A DNA stretch of 13,923 nt from CALBPI01 sp039033695 (GTDB taxonomy: Bacteria > Pseudomonadota > Gammaproteobacteria > Steroidobacterales > Woeseiaceae). How positions within the stretch are numbered: position 1 is the first letter of the stretch; each line of letters starts with the position of its first letter. The stretch lies in assembly GCA_039033695.1 (NCBI GenBank), contig JBCCCC010000086.1:1-13923 (forward strand). The letters are read 5' to 3'. Both the position numbers and the translations under genes were made by a program. Shown piece by piece: positions 6,241-13,233 of the stretch. The notes under the pieces were generated by a model. The model searched no databases. It was not told where the DNA came from and worked only from the letters and a program-made list of their open reading frames with translations.

Positions 6241-9041
6241 ACCGGCTCAGTCAGCCCCTTCAGCCTGTCCGCAAACTCACCGCGAAGCCGCGCCCACTCC
6301 ATCGCAAACCATGGTGTTATCTGTTCTGGTGACGTTGCCAGCAGCCGGTCGACATCCTCAGGGCTGACGAATCTCCAGTCGTCGACCTCGGTTCTGTTGG
6401 CCCGTACGTCGCTGGTCAGCCGACCGATGTATACCGAACACAATTCGTGCTCGCTGCCAGCCTCGCCGAAATTGGCCTGGTAGCGAAACTTGTAGACAAA
6501 CGACAAGTCTGCCGTGCACCCGAGTTCCTGATGCAAGCGGCGATGCACGGCATCAGATAGATCTTCTCCGCGACGCGGATGCGAGCAACAGCTGTTTGAC
6601 CAAAACCCACCCCACAGTCGCTTGTCGGCCGCGCGCTGCTGCAATAACACCTCGCCCTCATCATTGAGTATGAACAACGAGAAAGCGCGATGCAAAACGC
6701 CATCGCCGTCATGCGCACCAGATTTCGGCATAAACCCAACGGGCTCGTCATCCTCGTCAACGAGAATGAGTTGCTCGGCGTCAAACGACACCACCGGATC
6801 AGCCGGCTCGATCATATCGACACTGATAACACGAGCCTCGAATCCCGCCTTGCGCAATGCGGCGACGACAGGCTCACCATTGCCGTCGCATACCGCGACG
6901 ATGGAGCCACCGCCGCCTGCGCCCGTCAGCTTGGCGCCGATTGCGCCTGCATCACGCGCAGTCTGCACCATGTTTTCGAGAATCGGATGACTAACGCCGA
7001 TGGCATTGAGCAGGCCATGGCATATATTCAGGCAATCGCCGAGCACATCAATCTGGCCATTTGCCAGCGCCTGCAGGCAGCTCTCCACCTGCGCGTCGAT
7101 CTGATCAAACAACGCCTCGAAGCTTTCCGTTTGGCGCTCCCGCCCGCGTTTCACCCGCCCCACCAACTCCGAGGTCACACCCTTAACCCCGCTAAACGCA
7201 ATGACCAGCTGCAGTGGCCGGGCGATTTCGATGTTGCGCCATGGCTGCGACTCACGTGGCGAGAACAACAGCGGCGCCGCAAACGTTGCCAGCGTGTTAT
7301 CCACACCCGACGGCGTGCCATGCGCGAGCTTTTCGCAAGCAAACGCCATCTCATTCACTGCGTTGTCATCTAGCTTGAGGCCCGTGAGTTGCGCGACTGC
7401 GCGAATCAGTACAACGGCCAATGCCGCCGAGCCGCCGAGCCCCGCCGCAAACGGTATCTGACACGACACATCGACATGACCTTCCGGCATATCGATCTCA
7501 GCCAGAGAAATAATAGTATCCACCAGCATGCCCATCGGGCTGCGGCGATCCGCATCGTCGCTGGCATCGTAATGCAATTGCCAATCGTCAATCGTGATCG
7601 TCAGCGGCTCCTTGCTGGCAAAAACCTCTGCCCGCAATGCACGCGGCATGGGCAAGCCGAGCGCGCGGCGCCCGTAGACAACCGCATGCTCACCGGCCAG
7701 GATGATCTTTGCTGCGCTGCTCACCTCACCGATTAGCGTGCGTGGCAAGGATGCCGGTGAGCTCAGTCGCAATGCTTCTATGAGTTCGCGCGCGCGCCAG
7801 GTCTTGACGACGCCTTCGGCAACCATCTGTTTGACAACCTGATCAACCTCGGTGTCAGCCGCCCCGGCTTGCACCGCAACGCTGCGCGCATGCAGCGCCA
7901 TATGCCCGCGCTGAATGCCGTCCGTCGCCAGTGCTTTCAATGCCGAAAAATTCTGTGCAAGCCCGACAGCGCAGGCAATCTCGTCGAGCTCCCTGGCACG
8001 CTCCACGCCAGCTAATCGCAAACTCAGCTTCGCCACTGGATTGAGTCGAACCGAGCCGCCCACGATGCCGAGCTTGATTGGCAAGGTCAGCTCACCCATC
8101 AAGTCACCCTCATCGTTAGACCACCAACGGGTCAGTGACCGATAGCGGCCGCTGCGCGCCGCATAGGCGTGCGCACTTGCCTCGACAGCGCGCCAATCAT
8201 TACCGGTGGCGACCACGACCGCGTCAATGCCATTCATGACACCCTTGTTATGCGTTGTCGCGCGATGCACATCGAGCTCGGCAAACTCGTTTGCCGCGAT
8301 AATGCCGTCGCGAATGGATGCGGCGCGCTCGAGATCCTCGGACAAGCCCTGCAACGGCACCCGCATCCTCGCCCTGACCAACGACTGGTCAGCGAGATTG
8401 GAGAGAATACGCAGATGGGCTCGCCCGCCTGCGATATTCGCCAGCAACGGCGCAATCTGCTCGCAAATGGTATTAATCAGGTTGGCGCCCATGGCATCGC
8501 AAGTATCGATGAGCAAATGCACGATCACCATGTGCCCGCCACCGTTGCGCGGATAGGCGTGCAATTGCATACCGCGAACGCCGCCGCCACGCGCCGTTAG
8601 ATTGGGATGGACTGCATTGGCCGCATCGAGGATCTCATCTTTTGCTGCCTCGAGCGCCGCCAGCGCGACTTCCGGATCGTGGATATCCAGCAATTGCACC
8701 TGACCAATCATTAACGCGTCATCGCTGGCGACATCAAAGCCGCCGACCCTGCGCGCAATTTTGGCCGCTGACGAGAGCGCCGCAACAATTGACGGCTCTT
8801 CGACAACCATTGGCACCAGACGCTCTTGCCCATTGATCCGGAAATTCAATGCAACGGCGAAAGGTAGCCCAGCAACGCCGATAACGTTCTCGATAAGGTG
8901 CTCAGCAACATGCCGATCCAAGGTGATGTCGCCGCTGCTTAGCGCTGCGAAGTCCTGGGTCGAAATGGCGCCCGAATCATGCAGCCTGGAAAGCCGTTCA
9001 CTAACAGCGAGTCTGTAGAAACCGGAGAAGACTGAAGTCAT
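6231..9041 (-). CDS. Three-enzyme fusion: class II HMG-CoA reductase, mevalonate kinase and type 1 IPP isomerase
   Basis: Single 936-residue frame holding three mevalonate-pathway enzymes. Residues 1-428 (about 7758-9041) are class II HMG-CoA reductase, close to the Pseudomonas mevalonii enzyme. Catalytic Glu82 (VVEEPSIVAA), Lys266 (THNKGVMNG), Asp282 (TGNDWRA) and His380 (QRGHMALHA) all sit one position before their counterparts there (83, 267, 283, 381). Residues 436-742 (about 6816-7736) are a GHMP mevalonate kinase: KIILAGEHAVVYG (445-457), glycine loop PFAAGLGGSAA (530-540), Glu570, catalytic Asp581 in GTPSGVDN, and KLTGAGGGGS (704-713). Residues 752-936 (about 6234-6788) are a Nudix type 1 IPP isomerase: Cys819 in NSCCSHP, Glu866, and metal ligands His777, His784, His821, Glu864. 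Linkers are only about 10 residues. The ATG at 9041 overlaps the upstream stop as ATGA, with CAGGT seven bases before it. It is the last gene of a three-gene operon. HMGR yields mevalonate, the kinase phosphorylates it, and the isomerase makes DMAPP. All domains look intact. Confidence 0.95.
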   Translation of the reverse strand: MTSVFSGFYRLAVSERLSRLHDSGAISTQDFAALSSGDITLDRHVAEHLIENVIGVAGLPFAVALNFRINGQERLVPMVVEEPSIVAALSSAAKIARRVGGFDVASDDALMIGQVQLLDIHDPEVALAALEAAKDEILDAANAVHPNLTARGGGVRGMQLHAYPRNGGGHMVIVHLLIDTCDAMGANLINTICEQIAPLLANIAGGRAHLRILSNLADQSLVRARMRVPLQGLSEDLERAASIRDGIIAANEFAELDVHRATTHNKGVMNGIDAVVVATGNDWRAVEASAHAYAARSGRYRSLTRWWSNDEGDLMGELTLPIKLGIVGGSVRLNPVAKLSLRLAGVERARELDEIACAVGLAQNFSALKALATDGIQRGHMALHARSVAVQAGAADTEVDQVVKQMVAEGVVKTWRARELIEALRLSSPASLPRTLIGEVSSAAKIILAGEHAVVYGRRALGLPMPRALRAEVFASKEPLTITIDDWQLHYDASDDADRRSPMGMLVDTIISLAEIDMPEGHVDVSCQIPFAAGLGGSAALAVVLIRAVAQLTGLKLDDNAVNEMAFACEKLAHGTPSGVDNTLATFAAPLLFSPRESQPWRNIEIARPLQLVIAFSGVKGVTSELVGRVKRGRERQTESFEALFDQIDAQVESCLQALANGQIDVLGDCLNICHGLLNAIGVSHPILENMVQTARDAGAIGAKLTGAGGGGSIVAVCDGNGEPVVAALRKAGFEARVISVDMIEPADPVVSFDAEQLILVDEDDEPVGFMPKSGAHDGDGVLHRAFSLFILNDEGEVLLQQRAADKRLWGGFWSNSCCSHPRRGEDLSDAVHRRLHQELGCTADLSFVYKFRYQANFGEAGSEHELCSVYIGRLTSDVRANRTEVDDWRFVSPEDVDRLLATSPEQITPWFAMEWARLRGEFADRLKGLTEPVQA

Positions 9042-10060
9042 CGGGTTACCTGTCGTGCCGACCTGCTAACGGTCGGCGTGATGTCTGTCATGCCCAACTC
9101 AGGCAAGCTAAAGCCATTATCTCTTGCCAGAGAGACGAAGGCGCGCATCGCATCGTCATCCATCGACAATGCGATGCCGAAATCACCGCCGCCCGCGCCG
9201 CAAGGTTTGTAGACAACACCCACGTCACTGGCGAGTCGCAGCAACTCGCGGTGCTCGCCGGCCAGATAACCCAGCGCAGCTGCCTCATCGACTGCCAACA
9301 TGTGCACAATGAACCTGCGAACTTCGTCGATTATCGCTGCTCCGTCGCCTTGTTGCCAAGCGTCAGCCAGATGCTGCGCCGCTTCAACGAGCTTGTGTGC
9401 CAGCGCGAGGTGCTGACGAGCGCTCTGCTGCCATTGCTGAAACTTGAGGACACGAGCAACCGTTGCGGCTGCATGTGAACAGGCCACGGCCTGCATCTGC
9501 AGACCTTTTGGCCAGCTTAGCGCCCGGACGCATTGCGTGGCAGGTTCGAACACGAGCGTGCCACCATGCGCAATTGCAGCGACGTCCGCGCCGCTACCTT
9601 GCCCGCCCTGAAAGCGCCGGTGTGCTGCATCGAGTGCTGCAAGCGTCGGCTCATTGCCTGAGAACAGCGACAACGCGCGCCCGGCGGCAACCGTCACGGC
9701 CGCGCTCGAGCCGAGGCCAAGCTTGCGTTCACCGGCGTACAATTCGCGGGAATCGATATGCAGCTCCAGTACCGCGGCAGGTGGGAACTCGCCCAGCAAC
9801 GCCGACACCAGGCTGATGGCCTGCGGGTCTGTACCTGCCGCAAACGCAGGTACAGTGCCATTCATTGAGAAGCGCGTGTCAAGCGCCGTGCCTCCACGCA
9901 ACACGAGTCGTGACTCTGCATTGTCACTGGCAAGGATTTCGGCGACCGCGAAACGATCGACACACGTCAGCACGGCCGGTGCTCCCAACAAGACGGCATA
10001 CTCCCCGGCAATCATCAATTTGCCGGGTGCGCGAACCGTCAGCTGCTCGAATCGGGTCAC
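9038..10060 (-). CDS. mvaK2: Phosphomevalonate kinase
   Basis: GHMP-family kinase, 340 residues, converting 5-phosphomevalonate to 5-diphosphomevalonate with ATP in the cytoplasm. Visible motifs are the N-terminal APGKLMIAGEYAVLLG (11-26), the ATP-binding loop KLGLGSSAAV (113-122), the GQGSGADVA segment (153-161) and the C-terminal KPCGAGGGDFGIAL (285-298). The GEYAVL and GQGSGADVA wording points to phosphomevalonate kinase and not mevalonate kinase or the decarboxylase, which are both encoded next door. Translation starts at GTG (10058-10060), overlapping the decarboxylase stop as GTGA, and ends overlapping the fusion gene start as ATGA. These two 4-base overlaps imply tight translational coupling and a shared transcript. 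Its own Shine-Dalgarno sequence is poor, which fits a reinitiation model. The family call is firm. Confidence 0.92.
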   Translation of the reverse strand: MTRFEQLTVRAPGKLMIAGEYAVLLGAPAVLTCVDRFAVAEILASDNAESRLVLRGGTALDTRFSMNGTVPAFAAGTDPQAISLVSALLGEFPPAAVLELHIDSRELYAGERKLGLGSSAAVTVAAGRALSLFSGNEPTLAALDAAHRRFQGGQGSGADVAAIAHGGTLVFEPATQCVRALSWPKGLQMQAVACSHAAATVARVLKFQQWQQSARQHLALAHKLVEAAQHLADAWQQGDGAAIIDEVRRFIVHMLAVDEAAALGYLAGEHRELLRLASDVGVVYKPCGAGGGDFGIALSMDDDAMRAFVSLARDNGFSLPELGMTDITPTVSRSARQVTR

Positions 10061-11055
10061 GACACCATCGCAAGCTGCTCGGCAGCCTGCCCGAGGCCAC
10101 AGCGAATGACGCGTTTTACGCCATCAATGCAGGCCAGCTCACGACTCACGGATTCAGCATCGCCAGGCAGGCAAACAGCCTTGACCTGCGGGCCCGCGTC
10201 AATCGTGAAGAACACGCCGCGGCCGGCGCGGCGCATGGCGGCAATGCTATGCATGCAATCGATGGTCGCTGCGTTCCAGTACAACAGGGCGGGCTTGGTC
10301 GCTTGCATCACGGCATGCATCTTGAGGCAACTGTGTTCGCTAATGTCTGCCAATGCCGCAAAGTCCTTCGCGTTGACAGCCTGGTCAGCGGCATCGAGAT
10401 CCTCACGATGCGTGCTCACCCAGCTCGGGTAGTAGGGCGATGTGTCGGCCGATGTCAGCATCGCGCTAGTCGACCCTGTCGCCTTACGCGCCTCGCTGGT
10501 CACCGCCACAACCACTTCGAGTGGGAAATCGCTGGCACCAGCGATCTGGCGAACCTCGATATCATCGTCCGCTGTAACTGGCGCATCTAGCCGCACGAAC
10601 CCTCCATACAGCGACCGCGCAGCCGAACCGGAGCCATGACCGGCGAGTCTCGCTAACGCATGCGTCGATAAAGACTGCGGCATGATTGCCTCCAAACCAA
10701 CAACCAATGCAGCAAAACCTGAGGCCGAAGATGCCAGGCCGGCCGCTGTCGGAAAGTTGTTCTCAGATCGGATCGCGAGGCGCGGCCTGTCAATTGGCCA
10801 GTATTGGTCGATAAAGGCAAACAGCCGCGCTGACATGGTGGTCTCGGCAGAACCGTTCAGCTCAAATGAATCACGATCAATTGAATCCCCGATCGCAATA
10901 CGCGTGGTGGTTGCCAGCTCGTCCAGCGTGATAGACAACGAACCCACCGCAGGCAGGTTGCGGTCACGATCAGCTTTGCCCCAGTACTTGACCAACGCGA
11001 TGTTGGGATGAGCGCGCGCGACGACGCTGTCATTTTTTTTCTGTGAAGCTGTCAA
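10057..11055 (-). CDS. mvaD: Diphosphomevalonate decarboxylase, TTG start
   Basis: GHMP-superfamily enzyme of 332 residues that decarboxylates 5-diphosphomevalonate to isopentenyl diphosphate using ATP. Family signatures are clear: ARAHPNIALVKYWGK (13-27), NNFPTAAGLASSASGFAAL (99-117), HGSGSAARSLYGGFVRL (140-156, with the conserved Arg147) and FTIDAGPQVKAV (283-294), where Asp286 matches the catalytic Asp. Phosphomevalonate kinase next door favours the classical pathway over phosphomevalonate decarboxylase. TTG at 11053-11055 is the only usual start codon in frame between the upstream stop (11089-11091) and the conserved N-terminus. No good Shine-Dalgarno sequence precedes it. Codons 6-8 form a run of eight A residues. 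It is the first gene of the operon leading to phosphomevalonate kinase and the triple fusion, and it diverges from ispA. Confidence 0.93.
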   Translation of the reverse strand: MTASQKKNDSVVARAHPNIALVKYWGKADRDRNLPAVGSLSITLDELATTTRIAIGDSIDRDSFELNGSAETTMSARLFAFIDQYWPIDRPRLAIRSENNFPTAAGLASSASGFAALVVGLEAIMPQSLSTHALARLAGHGSGSAARSLYGGFVRLDAPVTADDDIEVRQIAGASDFPLEVVVAVTSEARKATGSTSAMLTSADTSPYYPSWVSTHREDLDAADQAVNAKDFAALADISEHSCLKMHAVMQATKPALLYWNAATIDCMHSIAAMRRAGRGVFFTIDAGPQVKAVCLPGDAESVSRELACIDGVKRVIRCGLGQAAEQLAMVS

Positions 11056-11107
11056 ATGGGGGTCCGCGGGCGCAAAATAAGGCGCCTGTCAGGTTGGATT
11101 CTCAGTA
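11056..11107. promoter_or_regulatory. Divergent intergenic region between mvaD and ispA
   Basis: This 52-base gap must hold the start signals of the - strand mevalonate operon and of ispA on the + strand, unless either is read from further away. Read on -, TATTTT (11074-11079) could be a -10 box, but no matching -35 is found at normal spacing. Read on +, no convincing sigma-70 boxes are seen, and GGA at 11096-11098 is a modest ribosome site for ispA. Its role is inferred from position alone. Confidence 0.4.
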
Positions 11108-11989
11108 ATGTCTTTTGAACTCGCTATTCCGGATTATATCGCCCGCGTGGACGGCGTGCTTGCAACAACGCTGCCGCCTGCCGATGTGGTGCCGGTCAAG
11201 TTACACGAGGCGATGCGTTATGCCACGTTGAATGGCGGCAAACGCATTCGCCCCCTGCTGGTTTATGCCACCGGTGGCATGCTTGAAGTCGAGACTCATC
11301 TCCTAGATGCGCCGGCCGTGGCCGTCGAACTCGTCCATGCGTTCTCTCTGGTGCACGATGACTTACCTGCGATGGACGATGACGATCTTCGTCGCGGCAA
11401 GCCAACCGTGCATTGCCAATATGACGAAGCAACGGCCATTCTGGCTGCGGATGCGCTGCAACCGCTGGCGTTCGAAGTGCTGGCAAGCGCGCCTCGTGTC
11501 GAGCAAGCGCAACTGGAAATGGTCCGAATTCTGGCGCATGCCTGCGGCTCCTTGGGCATGACTGGCGGTCAGGCGATTGATATTGAGTCAGAAGGCCAGC
11601 AGATAAGCCCTGACCTGTTGCGCAAAATGTTTGAACAAAAAACAGGCGCGCTTATTGTTGCAGCGATTGAAATGGCGGCGACGCTATCCCCCAACCTTGG
11701 CAAGGAGCGCCATCGCGCACTGCAGGAGTTCGCGCGCTGCCTCGGCCTTGCGTTTCAGATTCGCGACGACATTCTTGATATTGAGGGCGATACGGAGACG
11801 ATCGGCAAGCCGCAAGGCTCGGACATCGCCCACGATAAAGCGACCTGGCCTGCAGTGTTTGGGCTGGCGGCCGCGAAGGACGAATGCGATGCATTGTATG
11901 CGCGCGGCTTGCAGGCATTGTCCGTGTTTGGCGAGGCAGCAGAACCGCTGCAGGTACTTGCGCACATCATCGTGCGCCGCGATGACTAG
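11108..11989 (+). CDS. ispA: Farnesyl diphosphate synthase
   Basis: Trans-isoprenyl diphosphate synthase of 293 residues (E. coli IspA has 299), condensing IPP with DMAPP and then geranyl diphosphate to give farnesyl diphosphate. The chain-start signature NGGKRIRPLLVYA lies near residues 38-50. The first Asp-rich motif is DDLPAMD, with the two-residue insertion usual in bacterial farnesyl synthases, inside HAFSLVHDDLPAMDDDDLRRG. The second is DDILD in FQIRDDILDIEGD. The bulky Phe five residues before the first motif suits a C15 product, but chain length is inferred and a geranylgeranyl synthase is not excluded. The start is the ATG at 11108. Many gammaproteobacteria keep ispA between xseB and dxs; here it faces the mevalonate operon and is followed five bases later by dinB. 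It uses the IPP and DMAPP made by the neighbouring genes. Confidence 0.93.
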   Translation: MSFELAIPDYIARVDGVLATTLPPADVVPVKLHEAMRYATLNGGKRIRPLLVYATGGMLEVETHLLDAPAVAVELVHAFSLVHDDLPAMDDDDLRRGKPTVHCQYDEATAILAADALQPLAFEVLASAPRVEQAQLEMVRILAHACGSLGMTGGQAIDIESEGQQISPDLLRKMFEQKTGALIVAAIEMAATLSPNLGKERHRALQEFARCLGLAFQIRDDILDIEGDTETIGKPQGSDIAHDKATWPAVFGLAAAKDECDALYARGLQALSVFGEAAEPLQVLAHIIVRRDD

Positions 11990-11994
11990 CGGGC

Positions 11995-13179
11995 ATGGGC
12001 ACAGAGCGCGTCATCTTACACGTCGATATGGATGCGTTTTTCGCATCCGTCGAGCAACGCGATAATCCTGAGTTGCGAGGCAAGCCGGTCCTGGTCGGCG
12101 GCAGCGGCCAACGCGGCGTCGTTGCAGCAGCCAGTTACGAGGCGCGCGAATTCGGCGTGTTCTCGGCGATGCCGGTCCGCCAGGCACTCGCCCGCTGCCC
12201 AGACGCCATTACGGTCAGACCGCGGATGAGCCACTATCAATCGGTCTCGCGGGAAATCTTCAGCGTCTTTCGTAGCATCACCCCGGAAGTGGAGGGGTTA
12301 TCGGTCGATGAGGCGTTCCTGGATGTCAGTCATAGCCTCAAGCTGTTGGGATCACCGCTGGATATTGCTCGTAAGATCAAAAGCGACATCTTGTCCAGGA
12401 CGCAGCTGACCGCCTCGGTCGGCATCGCCTGCAATAAGCTGGTGGCCAAGGTTGCATCCGACCTCGACAAGCCCGATGGCTTGACACTGATCAAGCCAGG
12501 CACTGAGGCTGACGAACTGGCATCGCTTAGCGTGCGGGTACTGCCAGGGATCGGTAAACGAAAATTCGCCGAGCTCCAAAGTTTTGATATCACCACGATT
12601 GCGCAACTGCAAAACGCCAGCGATTTGACGATGACACGCCTCTTTGGCCGCTATGCCGGCCGAATGCGCGAGCGAGCGCTGGGGCAGGACAAGCGGCCCG
12701 TGGTTGCGCTTCGCGATGACAAGTCTATCAGCGCCGAGAATACGTTCGAACATGATCTCAACCGCGAGCAGGAGATTCGCGAAGCGCTGCACGGACTCAG
12801 CGATCGCACTGCAGCGCGACTGCGAAACAAAGCACTGCTTGCCGGTGTCATACAGGTAAAGATACGCCAAAGCGACTTTCGCACATTCACCCGCCAATGC
12901 CGGGTTAAGCCCGCTACGGCTAACACGCAGCAGATCTACCATGCGGCGGCGCGGCTCGTGGACGAATGGCGGGCCGAGCATCCCGAGCAACGAATTCGAT
13001 TGTTGGGCGTCGGCGGCGCGTCACTGCTTGCGGATCAGCAACTGGACATGTTCAGCGAGGAGCCTCGACTGGATGGAGGCCGCGTGGACAAGACGGTGGA
13101 TGCCGTACGAGAACGCTTTAGCGAGCTTGGCAATAACGCACTGCAATCCGCACGCACCCTGCAGCGCGAGGATGACTAG
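11995..13179 (+). CDS. dinB: DNA polymerase IV (Y-family translesion polymerase)
   Basis: Error-prone Y-family polymerase, 394 residues (E. coli DinB has 351), which bypasses damaged template bases. Catalytic metal ligands are Asp11 in HVDMDAFFASVE and Asp105-Glu106 in LSVDEAFLDVS. Phe16 occupies the steric-gate position that keeps out ribonucleotides. The helix-hairpin-helix of the thumb is near LPGIGKRKFAEL (183-194), and the little-finger domain runs from about 240 to 340. QLDMF at 349-353 looks like a beta-clamp binding motif, but about 40 residues follow it, whereas the motif in E. coli DinB is at the very C-terminus. The ATG at 11995 is five bases after the ispA stop with a poor ribosome site, so translation is probably coupled to ispA. 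No LexA-type box was seen in the gap or upstream of ispA, so SOS control is not evident here. Confidence 0.95.
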   Translation: MGTERVILHVDMDAFFASVEQRDNPELRGKPVLVGGSGQRGVVAAASYEAREFGVFSAMPVRQALARCPDAITVRPRMSHYQSVSREIFSVFRSITPEVEGLSVDEAFLDVSHSLKLLGSPLDIARKIKSDILSRTQLTASVGIACNKLVAKVASDLDKPDGLTLIKPGTEADELASLSVRVLPGIGKRKFAELQSFDITTIAQLQNASDLTMTRLFGRYAGRMRERALGQDKRPVVALRDDKSISAENTFEHDLNREQEIREALHGLSDRTAARLRNKALLAGVIQVKIRQSDFRTFTRQCRVKPATANTQQIYHAAARLVDEWRAEHPEQRIRLLGVGGASLLADQQLDMFSEEPRLDGGRVDKTVDAVRERFSELGNNALQSARTLQREDD

Positions 13180-13183
13180 CCCG

Positions 13184-13212
13184 CCACGCCAGCATTTGCG
13201 CGCTGGCGGTGG
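13184..13212. terminator. Strong stem-loop after dinB, without a T-run
   Basis: CCACGCCAGC (13184-13193) pairs with GCTGGCGGTGG (13202-13212) to make a GC-rich stem of ten pairs with one bulged G, closing a loop of eight bases. It starts four bases after the dinB stop. No run of T follows on +, nor the matching A-run for -, so it is not a standard intrinsic terminator. It may stabilise the transcript 3' end or attenuate read-through into the next gene. Confidence 0.4.
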
Positions 13213-13233
13213 ACGAGTAGACTGGACCGCAAC

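Noticed and set aside
6225..6250. Bidirectional terminator at the convergent junction
   Set aside because: The palindrome is 10 bases with no loop and no T-run on either side, so it would not act as an intrinsic terminator.
6690..7373. + strand open frame of 227 codons inside the fusion gene
   Set aside because: Antisense shadow of the mevalonate kinase and isomerase domains, with no recognisable motifs.
11990..12000. LexA (SOS) box for dinB
   Set aside because: No CTGT-N8-ACAG-like sequence was found in the gap, nor in the region before ispA.
11981..13180. Identical GATGACTAGC at the stops of ispA (11981-11990) and dinB (13171-13180)
   Set aside because: Only ten bases, explained by both proteins ending in Asp-Asp plus TAG; flanks do not match, so no repeat element or recombination scar is supported.
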